In this document: positions 1 to 7,708 of the stretch, piece by piece
Numbering within the stretch: the first letter of the stretch is position 1
How the letters are laid out: each line of letters begins with the position of its first letter
Assembly: GCA_038531315.1 (NCBI GenBank)
Contig: JBCBBT010000002.1
Location: forward strand, 62,001-126,000
DNA length: 64,000 bases
Origin: JAJFFW01 sp038531315
GTDB lineage: Bacteria > Pseudomonadota > Alphaproteobacteria > Caulobacterales > Parvularculaceae
Direction of reading: 5' to 3'
Made by a program: the position numbers and the translations under genes
The notes under the pieces: generated by a model
Seen by the model: only the letters and a program-made list of their open reading frames with translations
The model's database searches: none
Told to the model about the DNA's origin: nothing

Positions 1-134
1 AGGCCGATCACCATCCCGAATGGTTCAACGTCTACAACAAGGTGCGCATTACGCTGACGACGCACGACGCCGACGGGCTTTCACAGCGGGATGTCGACCT
101 CGCGCGTTTTATCGAAAAAGCGGCGCAACGTTAA
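1..134 (+). CDS. 4a-hydroxytetrahydrobiopterin dehydratase, 3' end (partial)
   Basis: The window opens inside a reading frame starting at base 3 that gives 43 residues beginning ADHHPEWFNVYNKV and ending at a TAA. This matches the C-terminal half of pterin-4-alpha-carbinolamine dehydratase (PhhB/DCoH family), where the HHPEW...N.V.I.L.TH segment holds active-site histidines and is followed by a helix like the one seen here (DVDLARFIEKAA). The family dehydrates 4a-hydroxytetrahydropterin in pterin recycling. The N-terminus lies outside the window. The next gene, chvI, is 154 bp away on the same strand and is probably transcribed separately. Confidence 0.85.
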   Translation, partial: ADHHPEWFNVYNKVRITLTTHDADGLSQRDVDLARFIEKAAQR

Positions 135-288
135 GATTTAAAAAGACAATTCCGCCTTGAATTTGCCGCAACCTCGCCGCGGGCCCGCCCGCGCGGCGCC
201 TTTCTAAAGCCGCCCGAACGCGGTAATCCAACAAATCAGAACAGATGCGCGGGACGGCTCCCGCGCCCGATCCGGGGAAGAAAAAGTA

Positions 289-984
289 ATGGCGAACATC
301 ATCCTCGTCGATGACGATCAGAATATCCTGACATCCGTATCGATGGCGCTCGAAGCGGAGGGCCATCAGGTCACCACCTTCGAAGACGGCGCCGCGGCGC
401 TCGAAAAGATCAATGATACGGCGCCGGATCTCGTGGTCTCCGACATCAAGATGCCGACAATGGATGGCATGGAATTGTTGCGGCGAATTCGTCAGTCGTC
501 TGATTTGCCGCTGATCTTTCTGACCTCGAAAGACGAAGAGATCGACGAAGTCCTTGGCCTGACCATGGGCGCCGACGATTACGTGAAGAAACCGTTTTCG
601 CAACGCTTGTTGCTGGAGCGCGTGAAAGCCGTCCTGCGCCGTCGTCAGGCGCCGGTTCAGCCGACCGAAGAGGAAGAAAAGAAGATCATCCGCCGCGGCT
701 CACTGACGCTGGACCCCATGCGTCACGCCTGCACCTGGCGCGATCAGTCCGTGACGCTGACGGTCACCGAATTCCTGATCCTCGAAGCGCTCGCGCAACG
801 CCCTGGTTTTGTCAAAAGCCGCGACCAGCTGATGGACGCCGCTTATGACGATCAGGTCTATGTCGATGACCGCACCATCGACAGCCACATCAAGCGCATT
901 CGCAAGAAGTTTCGCGTGATCGACAAGGATTTCGACGCCATCGAGACATTATACGGCGTCGGCTACAAATATAACGAAGCCTGA
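289..984 (+). CDS. chvI: ChvI-like OmpR-family response regulator
   Basis: This 231-residue protein has an N-terminal receiver domain with the acidic pocket at residues 8-10 (DDD), phosphoacceptor Asp52 in the SDIKMP motif and the conserved Lys in DDYVKKPF. A C-terminal winged helix (about 130-231) contains the recognition-helix segment DDRTIDSHIKRIRKKF. Sequence and pairing with the downstream sensor identify it as ChvI of the alphaproteobacterial ChvG/ChvI (ExoS/ChvI) system, which responds to acid and envelope stress and controls exopolysaccharide, motility and envelope genes. Start ATG is preceded by a GGGGAAG purine tract. chvG follows after 49 bp. The targets cannot be read from this sequence. 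Confidence 0.93.
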   Translation: MANIILVDDDQNILTSVSMALEAEGHQVTTFEDGAAALEKINDTAPDLVVSDIKMPTMDGMELLRRIRQSSDLPLIFLTSKDEEIDEVLGLTMGADDYVKKPFSQRLLLERVKAVLRRRQAPVQPTEEEEKKIIRRGSLTLDPMRHACTWRDQSVTLTVTEFLILEALAQRPGFVKSRDQLMDAAYDDQVYVDDRTIDSHIKRIRKKFRVIDKDFDAIETLYGVGYKYNEA

Positions 985-1033
985 TCTATAAGAGCCGATC
1001 TCGGGAATCGATGACTGACGGCGAGGGTGATGA

Positions 1034-2755
1034 ATGGCGGAGGAAGAAGCAAGCGCGCGCCGCCGCCGCCGCACCCAACTGACTTTTTCACGCCTGACGC
1101 TGACCATTGTCGTCGCCAATTTGATTGGCCTCGTGATTTTGCTGCTTGGCTCGTTTGCGCTGACCCAATATCGGGACGGGCTTATTGAGGCGAAACTGGA
1201 GGGCGTGCGCGCGCAGGCTCAGATTATCGCCGACGTCCTCGGACAGGTCGCCATCGACGACAGCGTCTGCCTGCCTGTGCAGTCGGAAGACCTCGGCCGC
1301 GCCGGCGAGCCGAGCCCGGTCTGCGCGCTCCGTCTTTCCTCCGAGGACGTCAAGGAAGTCTTCAACAGGGTCTGGGATTCCTTCGAAGGGCGTGTGCGGA
1401 TCTATAATGCGCCGCAGGAGGCCCTCGACGACGGCGTCGCGGACGCGTCCAGTCTCCTGATCGAAGACGTTGTCTTGCGCGAAGACAAGATCCTGCCGGA
1501 ACCCCTGCCGCCGCTTGGCGCGCCGACATCGGCGAGCGCCCTGAAACAGCGCTATGACGCTTTCACGCTTTGGCTCAGCGATATCATTCCCGGCGGCTTT
1601 CGCCGCGAGGCCGCGCAACGCACAATCGAGCAGGAACTGAATGCGGCGCTGGCCTCTTCTCCGTTTGCGGAAGAACGCGGCGCCGCGAGCGTCCGGGTTA
1701 ATGAAAATGGCGAACTTGTTGCGTCGGTTTCCGTACCCATCCGCCGGGTGCAAGCGATCTACGGCGTTGTCACCGCGGAAATCGGCGGCATTGACGATCT
1801 GGTGCGCCGGGCCCGCTGGTCGATTTTGCCGTTTTTCGGACTTGGCTGTGCGGCGGCGATCTTGTCTTCGCTCCTCTTGACGACGGCGATTGCGCAACCG
1901 ATCAGGCAGCTGGCGCTCGCCGCCGACAAGGTGCGTGAGGGCATCGCGGCTGCGGGCAGGGCGCGCATTCCGGATTTTTCGACCCGCCGCGACGAAATCG
2001 GCGAGTTATCGGCGTCGCTGAAATCGATGACGCAGGCGATCTATAACAGGATCGATGCGATTGAGAGCTTCGCCGCAGACGTAAGCCATGAGCTGAAAAA
2101 CCCGCTCACCTCAATTCGTTCGGCCACGGAGACGCTTGAAATCGCGAAGACGCCAGAAGCGCAGGAAAAGCTGATGGGCGTTATCAAGCAAGATGTCGAA
2201 CGAATGGATCGTTTGATCACCGACATCTCGAACGCCTCGCGTCTTGATGCGGAACTTGCGCGAGAGGCGCGCGAGGCGGTCGACTTGCGCAAGCTCGTGA
2301 GTGACATCGTAGACATGTATCACGCGACCCAAAAAGGCGGCGAGCCGACGGTTTCCTATGATCCTTCGGGCGCGCCGGCCTATATCTTCGGCAACCCGTC
2401 CGCACTCGGTCAAATATTCCGTAATTTGATCGATAACGCCCGTTCATTCAGCCCGGAAGGCGGCGAGGTTCGCGTGGCGCTTGAGTATATTCCCGATGCG
2501 TTCCGCGTCGTCGTCGACGATGATGGTCCGGGCGTGCCGCCGGATACGCTCGAAAAGGTGTTTTCGCGCTTCTACACAAAACGGCCCGCGGGTGCGGCGT
2601 TCGGCAACAATTCCGGCCTCGGCCTGGCGATTTCAAGACAAATTGCAAATTCCCATGGAGGACGCATTTGGGCCGAAAACAGATCGGACTCAGGCTCGCC
2701 CGATGATGAGACAATCGCCGGCGCCCGGTTTATTGTTGAAATTCCCGCGGCTTGA
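1034..2755 (+). CDS. chvG: ChvG-like membrane sensor histidine kinase
   Basis: A 573-residue kinase. A cytoplasmic Arg-rich start is followed by TM1 (about 20-45), a long periplasmic sensor region (about 46-255), TM2 (about 258-285) and a HAMP linker. Phosphoacceptor His352 sits in the H-box DVSHELKNPLTSIRS, followed by the N-box NLIDNA, the DDDGPGVP box and the GLGLAISRQI G2 box of the HATPase domain. It would phosphorylate the upstream ChvI; in rhizobial and Agrobacterium relatives the periplasmic repressor ExoR acts on this sensor. In many alphaproteobacteria hprK and PTS genes follow chvG, but here a convergent tetR gene lies 23 bp downstream. Confidence 0.93.
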   Translation: MAEEEASARRRRRTQLTFSRLTLTIVVANLIGLVILLLGSFALTQYRDGLIEAKLEGVRAQAQIIADVLGQVAIDDSVCLPVQSEDLGRAGEPSPVCALRLSSEDVKEVFNRVWDSFEGRVRIYNAPQEALDDGVADASSLLIEDVVLREDKILPEPLPPLGAPTSASALKQRYDAFTLWLSDIIPGGFRREAAQRTIEQELNAALASSPFAEERGAASVRVNENGELVASVSVPIRRVQAIYGVVTAEIGGIDDLVRRARWSILPFFGLGCAAAILSSLLLTTAIAQPIRQLALAADKVREGIAAAGRARIPDFSTRRDEIGELSASLKSMTQAIYNRIDAIESFAADVSHELKNPLTSIRSATETLEIAKTPEAQEKLMGVIKQDVERMDRLITDISNASRLDAELAREAREAVDLRKLVSDIVDMYHATQKGGEPTVSYDPSGAPAYIFGNPSALGQIFRNLIDNARSFSPEGGEVRVALEYIPDAFRVVVDDDGPGVPPDTLEKVFSRFYTKRPAGAAFGNNSGLGLAISRQIANSHGGRIWAENRSDSGSPDDETIAGARFIVEIPAA

Positions 2756-2778
2756 CGTCGGGGGGCAGCGCTGGCGTC

Positions 2779-3357
2779 TCAGAGCTTTTCCAACGTCACA
2801 TCGTGGACCTCTTCCAACATGGCGAGCGGCGCGCCAGCCTTGGCCATGATCCGCATCCCAAAGTAAACAGAGGTGAGCCAGCTTGCTGTTCGCTGCGCCG
2901 CGTCGCCTTTGATCGGGTTTTGCGACATATCGGCAAGGCAATGCGCAAAAGCGTTCTGTATACGCATGAAGCTTGCTGAAACAGCTTTTTCAACGATCGG
3001 ATCAAGCTGCGCCTGATCGCTTGCCGCATCACAGAGAAGACAGCCGCGTCGGTCGCCATTGCGCACGGCGTCAGCGACCATCCCGAGCAGCGTTTCGATC
3101 CTTTTGCGTCCGTCAGATGCGCCGCTCGAATCCGTCAACAGCGCGACGCCGCCCGAGACCTCGCGGTCATTATAGTCTTCGAGCGCCTTCAAATAGAGCG
3201 CGCGTTTATCGCCGAAGGCTGCATAAAGGCTGCCCTTTTTGAGGCCGGTTGCGGCCGTGAGGTCGGCGTAGGACGCGCCCTCATAGCCTTTCAGCCAGAA
3301 GGTTTCTTTCAGGGCGGCGATGACTTTGTCGACGTCGAATTCTCTGGGTCTGCCCAT
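2779..3357 (-). CDS. TetR/AcrR-family transcriptional regulator
   Basis: A 192-residue protein starting MGRPREFD, a very common TetR start. Residues about 5-60 form the helix-turn-helix domain (DLTAATGLKKGSLYAAFGDKRALYLKAL). The C-terminal ligand domain carries a CLLCDAA segment as in TetR proteins of the YxaF/LmrA-like branch. The frame stays open upstream, but the extra N-terminus is unlike the family and would cover the operators, so the ATG at 3357 is preferred. It is divergent from the DM13 gene, and two TGACCAAATGGTCA boxes lie between the starts, implying autorepression and control of the DM13 and membrane genes. The inducer is unknown. Confidence 0.88.
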   Translation of the reverse strand: MGRPREFDVDKVIAALKETFWLKGYEGASYADLTAATGLKKGSLYAAFGDKRALYLKALEDYNDREVSGGVALLTDSSGASDGRKRIETLLGMVADAVRNGDRRGCLLCDAASDQAQLDPIVEKAVSASFMRIQNAFAHCLADMSQNPIKGDAAQRTASWLTSVYFGMRIMAKAGAPLAMLEEVHDVTLEKL

Positions 3358-3407
3358 GGCGTTGCGGGCCTTTCTTGTGGTCACGCTGTTGTGAGTATCG
3401 TTGTTAT

Positions 3408-3421
3408 TGACCAAATGGTCA
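3408..3421. promoter_or_regulatory. Probable TetR operator, copy 1
   Basis: TGACCAAATGGTCA, with TTGACC/GGTCAA arms around a 4-bp core, 51 bp upstream of the tetR start codon. The same 14-mer recurs exactly 40 bp away. Dyads of the TGACCAnnTGGTCA type are typical of TetR-family operators, so binding by the adjacent regulator is inferred. Confidence 0.75.
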
Positions 3422-3447
3422 AGAAAAGCGATAAGCAGCCTCGTTAC

Positions 3448-3461
3448 TGACCAAATGGTCA
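3448..3461. promoter_or_regulatory. Probable TetR operator, copy 2
   Basis: Exact second copy of TGACCAAATGGTCA, 62 bp upstream of the DM13 gene start. The 40-bp spacing puts both boxes on nearly the same helix face (about four turns), which would suit cooperative binding over divergent promoters. Confidence 0.75.
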
Positions 3462-3522
3462 AAAATAAGATCCATTCAATAGGCCGGCGCCTCCGGCGCG
3501 GCCGCAAAACCAGGAGAACCCG

Positions 3523-3951
3523 ATGTTTAAGAAAATCGCATTCGCCCTCGTGACAGTTTTGAGCCTTCAAGCCGTCAGCCTGACGTCGGCCTCGGCGCAG
3601 GCGCCCTCAGAAAGCGAAACGGCGCAGACTGTGATCGTCAGTCAGGGAACGTTCAAAGGCCGCAATCGTCATGTGACGACAGGGACCGTGACAATCGTCA
3701 AAACCGACGCCGGGTATCAGGCGATCCTTGAGAGCGACTTCAGCCTTGATGGCGCGCCGGCGCCGACGCTCGGTTTTGGCAATCGAAAATTTGACAAAAG
3801 CACCGAATTTTCTGCGCTGAAGTCTAATACGGGACGTCAGGTCTATGATCTGCCGGCGTCGATCAATCCGGCGGATTTCTCGAAGTTTTATGTCTGGTGC
3901 GCCGACTTCAGCGTCGCGCTTGGCGTTGCTGAATTGAAACCCGCCGCATAA
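3523..3951 (+). CDS. Secreted DM13-domain protein
   Basis: A 142-residue protein with a clear Sec signal peptide (residues about 1-26, ending SASAQA). The body matches the DM13 fold: SQGTFKGRNRHVTTGTV, then a DFSLDGAPAPTLGFGN strand pair, and the hallmark C-terminal YVWCADFSVALGVAEL with its conserved Cys. DM13 domains are often found near redox or haem-binding domains and have been proposed to be redox-active through this Cys, but the function of single-domain bacterial forms is unsettled. AGGAGA lies a few bases before the ATG. The gene is divergent from tetR behind the twin operators and probably heads a two-gene unit with the membrane protein downstream. Confidence 0.82.
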   Translation: MFKKIAFALVTVLSLQAVSLTSASAQAPSESETAQTVIVSQGTFKGRNRHVTTGTVTIVKTDAGYQAILESDFSLDGAPAPTLGFGNRKFDKSTEFSALKSNTGRQVYDLPASINPADFSKFYVWCADFSVALGVAELKPAA

Positions 3952-4024
3952 AGGCTCGCGAGCGCCGCAGCGGATGGCGTTGCGGCGCTTTCTTTAACTG
4001 AATTTCAGATTAGGGAATATTGTC

Positions 4025-4468
4025 ATGACCACTTCGACAAATGCACTCGGCTTCGGCGCTTCTGTCTTCGGCGCTCAGTTTACGGACCGGTCAATTGAAG
4101 CGAGCAAATTTTGTAAAGACGTCATCCAAGGCCTTTTGAGTGCGCTGATGCTGATCGCGGGCTCGACCAGCCTGACCGCCGGTGAAGCGCTCGCGGCGGC
4201 GATCCCAGCCGGATTTGAAGGCTCCGCCCTCGAAGCCGTGTTCTCCGGACGGGTGATGGGAGCCATGGAAATCGCAGTCGCCGTCTTGTTGTTCATTGCG
4301 ACGCGGCGGGGGATCGCGCGCACGCTCGGCGTGATGGCGCTGATCGCCTATGTCGCGGCGCACGGGTCCGGCCTCACGGCGGCGGACATCGCCTCAGCGA
4401 CCTCAGCTTTGCTGACCATGCTCGCGGAGCGCCTCGATAGCGTCGCCCTTATGGCGGGAATGGCCTAG
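4025..4468 (+). CDS. Small integral membrane protein of unknown function
   Basis: A 147-residue hydrophobic protein. Likely membrane helices lie near residues 35-55, 75-95, 98-118 and perhaps 120-140, with a soluble N-terminus containing FTDRSIEASKFCKDVIQGLL. No family motif was recognised. It lies 73 bp after the DM13 gene on the same strand, so it is probably co-transcribed with it and under the same TetR regulator. It could be a partner membrane component, but nothing in the sequence shows a substrate. The composition matches neighbouring genes and the minus-strand frames here look like shadows. Confidence 0.6.
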   Translation: MTTSTNALGFGASVFGAQFTDRSIEASKFCKDVIQGLLSALMLIAGSTSLTAGEALAAAIPAGFEGSALEAVFSGRVMGAMEIAVAVLLFIATRRGIARTLGVMALIAYVAAHGSGLTAADIASATSALLTMLAERLDSVALMAGMA

Positions 4469-4559
4469 GGCCGCCGCCGCCGCGAGGCGTTGCTGCGCCG
4501 CGTTGTCGGCGGCGTTGAAATTGGCTACACCGCGCCTCACTCAGTTTCGGAGCGAAATC

Positions 4560-5534
4560 ATGACAGGCAAACTGGCGGTGGTGTTTGGCGGCTCGGGGTT
4601 TGTGGGCCGTAATCTGGTCCGTGAGCTTGCAAAGCGCGGCTGGCGCGTGCGGGTTGCGGTCCGCCGACCTCACCACGCGCAATTCCTGCGGCCCATGGGC
4701 GCCGTTGGACAGATCCATCTGGCGCAGGCCAATGTTCGCCACCGCGGATCGGTCGTCGAAGCGCTGAAAGGCGCCGACGCCGTCGTCAATCTCGTGGGGA
4801 TATTGGCCGCCAGCGGCTCGCAGAATTTCGACGCCGTCCAGGCCGCGGGCGCGGCGACGGTCGCAGAGGTTGCCGCGGCTGAGGGCGTTCAGACATTCGT
4901 TCAGATGTCCGCGATTGGCGCTGATAGCGCGAGCGACAGCCAATATGCGAGGACCAAAGCGGAAGGCGAAGCGGCGGTGCGCCGGCTTGTGCCGGAAGCG
5001 ACAATCGTGCGCCCGTCAATCGTCTTTGGACCGGAAGATGAATTCTTCAATCGTTTCGCGGCGATGGCGTCGATGGCGCCGGCGTTGCCGCTAATCGGCG
5101 GCGGCCGTACCCGGTTCCAGCCGGTCTATGTGGACGATGTCGCCGACGCCATCTGCGAGGCGCTCGTGCGTCCTGAGGCGCGCGGCAAGATTTATGAGCT
5201 TGGCGGGCCGACCGTCTACAGTTTCCGCCAGCTGCTTGAGTTGATGTTGCAGGAAACCGGACAACGCCGCTTTTTGGCGCCGATTCCCTTCGCGATTGCC
5301 CCCGCCGTGGGCCTCGTCGGCGAAGCGATGGGATTTCTTCCTTTTCTCGATGCGCCGATCACCCGCGACCAGGTGAAATTGTTGAAGTCCGACAATGTCG
5401 TTGGCGGAACAGACGATAGCGCGATTGGGACCATTGAAGACCTTGCCATTGAGCCGACGGCGGTGGAGGCGATCCTGCCCGGCTATATGGTCATGTACCG
5501 GAAATACGGTCAGTTTACGGAAGAGGCCGCTTAG
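4560..5534 (+). CDS. NDUFA9-like NAD(P)-binding epimerase/reductase
   Basis: A 324-residue atypical short-chain dehydrogenase/reductase of the complex I NDUFA9 (39 kDa subunit-like) group. The N-terminal Rossmann motif is GGSGFVGRNL; VVNLVGILAASG and FVQMSAIGAD follow, and QPVYVDDVADAI marks the extended-SDR core. The second half resembles the NDUFA9 C-terminal region. Start ATG 4560 is chosen because GGAG lies 7 bp upstream; a TTG at 4503 in frame is less likely. In alphaproteobacteria these proteins are often quinone-linked or accessory to complex I, and no exact substrate can be assigned. Its stop overlaps the convergent galE stop. Confidence 0.8.
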   Translation: MTGKLAVVFGGSGFVGRNLVRELAKRGWRVRVAVRRPHHAQFLRPMGAVGQIHLAQANVRHRGSVVEALKGADAVVNLVGILAASGSQNFDAVQAAGAATVAEVAAAEGVQTFVQMSAIGADSASDSQYARTKAEGEAAVRRLVPEATIVRPSIVFGPEDEFFNRFAAMASMAPALPLIGGGRTRFQPVYVDDVADAICEALVRPEARGKIYELGGPTVYSFRQLLELMLQETGQRRFLAPIPFAIAPAVGLVGEAMGFLPFLDAPITRDQVKLLKSDNVVGGTDDSAIGTIEDLAIEPTAVEAILPGYMVMYRKYGQFTEEAA

Positions 5535-6577
5535 TCCGACGGGTCGTCGCGGTAGCCGTTTGGATTAGCCTTTTGCCACGCCCAGTGATCTGCGCACATA
5601 TCGTCGAGGGTTTTGCGCGCCTGCCAGCCGAGCAATGACTTGGCGCGTTCCGGACTTGCATAGATTTCAGCAACATCGCCGTCGCGCCGCGGCGCAATCG
5701 AAAAAGGGATATCCCTATTGCTGGCGCGTTTGAACGCGGCGACCGCTTCGAGGACGGAATAGCCGCGCCCCGTCCCGAGATTGATCGTATCAACGCCGCC
5801 GCCTGACTTGGCCGCCAGATAATCAAGCGCGCTGACATGGCCGCGCGCCAGATCGCAGACATGAATATAGTCCCTGACGCCGGTGCCGTCCGGGGTCGGA
5901 TAATCGTTGCCGAAAATCGACAGGGTCTCCCGCCTGCCGACGGCGACCTGCGCAATATAAGGGAAGAGATTGTTCGGCGGGCCCTCCGGGTCTTCACCGA
6001 TGCGCCCGGACGGATGCGCGCCGACGGGATTGAAGTAACGCAAATTCACGGTGCGCCAATCGGGGCTCGCCGCAACATGGTCGGCGAGGATTTGTTCGAT
6101 GAAAAATTTCGTGCGTCCGTATGGGTTTGTCGGACCGGTCATGCCGGTCTCGTCGACGGGGCTCTTGTTGAGATCGCCATATACGGTCGCTGAAGATGAA
6201 AAGACGAGATTATGCGCCTTTGCGCCCGCCATCGCGCGCAGGAGCGAAAACGTCGCCTGCAGATTGGTTTCAAAATACCGTAACGGCTCGCTGACCGACT
6301 CGCCGACCGCCTTGAGGCCCGCCAGATGGATCGCGCTGTCGGCGCCGAACGCCGCCGCCGCCTCGTCAATGCGCGTTTGATCTTCGAGGGCGCCAAGCGT
6401 CGCCTCAAGGACCGTCAGTTTGCGCGCGGCGATCTCTTCAACGCGGCGCAAAGCTTCCGGCGACGCGTTGGCAAAATTGTCGATTGCGAGAACCTCGCGC
6501 CCCTGAGCAAGGAGTTCGACACAGATATGCGAGCCGATGTAGCCGGCGCCGCCCGTCACAATGATGCGCTGTGCCAT
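5531..6577 (-). CDS. galE: UDP-glucose 4-epimerase
   Basis: A 348-residue extended SDR. The N-terminus carries the NAD-binding motif VTGGAGYIGSHICVELL; later come SSSATVYGD and the catalytic NPYGRTKFFIE (YxxxK), then NLRYFNPVGAHPSGRIGEDP and the GTGVRDYIHVCDLARGH segment typical of GalE. It interconverts UDP-glucose and UDP-galactose in the cytosol, feeding surface polysaccharide. It is the last gene of a reverse-strand run with glmS and the GMP-type nucleotidyltransferase (14 bp gap upstream), a nucleotide-sugar supply cluster. Length and motifs are complete. Confidence 0.95.
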   Translation of the reverse strand: MAQRIIVTGGAGYIGSHICVELLAQGREVLAIDNFANASPEALRRVEEIAARKLTVLEATLGALEDQTRIDEAAAAFGADSAIHLAGLKAVGESVSEPLRYFETNLQATFSLLRAMAGAKAHNLVFSSSATVYGDLNKSPVDETGMTGPTNPYGRTKFFIEQILADHVAASPDWRTVNLRYFNPVGAHPSGRIGEDPEGPPNNLFPYIAQVAVGRRETLSIFGNDYPTPDGTGVRDYIHVCDLARGHVSALDYLAAKSGGGVDTINLGTGRGYSVLEAVAAFKRASNRDIPFSIAPRRDGDVAEIYASPERAKSLLGWQARKTLDDMCADHWAWQKANPNGYRDDPSD

Positions 6578-6591
6578 CGCTACGCCACCCT

Positions 6592-7656
6592 TTACAATAA
6601 GTCGTCGCGGCCGTCGGCCTTCAGACGTTCAACAATGTCTTTAACTTCCTGAGCGCGCTCTTTCGGCGCCACAAGAACGGCGTCCGCGGTGGCGACAACG
6701 ATCATATCCTCTAGCCCGATCGCCGCCACAAAAGGTCCGTCGGTTTTGATGGTCGTGTTGGCGCACCCGATCTCGCAAACCTGTTCTTGGTTGTGTTGCG
6801 CGGGCACTGAGGTCCATGCGCCAATGTCATTCCAGCCGACATCGACCGGAGCCACGACGGCGGCCCGGTCGGTCTTTTCCATAACGGCGTAGTCAACCGA
6901 GTCCGCACGACAGGCCGCAAAACTCTCGCGCTCAAGATGAGTGACGCCGCCCGCACTCGACGCCCGCTCCAGCGCTTTGCTTGCGCTGTGCAAAATATCA
7001 GGCGCGTGCGCCTTCATGGCGTCAATCATGGCGTCCGGCGCGAACAGGAAGATGCCCGCGTTCCAGAAATGACCGCCGCCGGCGAGATAATTTTCCGCCG
7101 TGGAACGGTTCGGTTTTTCGCGGAAGGCAGCGACCTTGAAGACGTCTGCGCCGAGCGATGCGCCGGTTTCAATGTAGCCATATCCCGTATGCGGATGGTC
7201 CGGTTTAATGCCGAAGGTGACGATGTGACCCGCGGCCGCGCACGCAGCGCCTGCATGGAGCGCATCGCGAAAGGCTTGCGCGTCCGCAATATGGTGATCG
7301 GCCGGCGCCAACAGCGCCAGCGCATGCGGCTGGTGCTCTTTGGTCCACAGCGCCGCGATTGCGGCGACAGCGGCGGTATTGCGCGGCGCCGGTTCTGTGA
7401 TGATCGCCGCCGCCGGCGCGCCCACGTCGGCGAGTTGTTGCGCAATCATGTCCGCATGCGCAGCGCCGCAAATCGCCGCCGGCGGCAGCAACGCCGCCGT
7501 GTCGTCGCGGAGCCGCAACGCCGTTTCCTGTATCATCGTTCGTTCAGTAACAAGCGGCAGCAATTGCTTCGGCTGCGCTCTGCGCGACAAGGGCCATAAC
7601 CGCGAGCCGGCGCCGCCGGACATGATGATCGGTTGCAGGACGACGTCGCGTGACAT
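6592..7656 (-). CDS. Mannose-1-phosphate guanylyltransferase
   Basis: A 354-residue nucleotidyltransferase. The signature is at the N-terminus (MSGGAGSRLWPLSRRAQPKQ), followed by LLAPADHHI, GYGYIETG, FREKP and FWNAGIFLF, all standard for GDP-mannose pyrophosphorylase (ManC/RfbM/CpsB). It makes GDP-mannose from GTP and mannose-1-phosphate. Unlike about 470-residue ManC proteins it lacks the C-terminal cupin-like phosphomannose isomerase domain, so that activity must lie elsewhere. The ATG at 7656 is favoured because the next residues, SRDVVLQPIIMSGG, fit the family; an in-frame start 33 bp upstream is possible. It sits between glmS and galE. Confidence 0.9.
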   Translation of the reverse strand: MSRDVVLQPIIMSGGAGSRLWPLSRRAQPKQLLPLVTERTMIQETALRLRDDTAALLPPAAICGAAHADMIAQQLADVGAPAAAIITEPAPRNTAAVAAIAALWTKEHQPHALALLAPADHHIADAQAFRDALHAGAACAAAGHIVTFGIKPDHPHTGYGYIETGASLGADVFKVAAFREKPNRSTAENYLAGGGHFWNAGIFLFAPDAMIDAMKAHAPDILHSASKALERASSAGGVTHLERESFAACRADSVDYAVMEKTDRAAVVAPVDVGWNDIGAWTSVPAQHNQEQVCEIGCANTTIKTDGPFVAAIGLEDMIVVATADAVLVAPKERAQEVKDIVERLKADGRDDLL

Positions 7657-7708
7657 GGGGCCTCGGAGACTTTGTTGATTGCGGGACAAACCCTTACGGG
7701 CGTCAATC

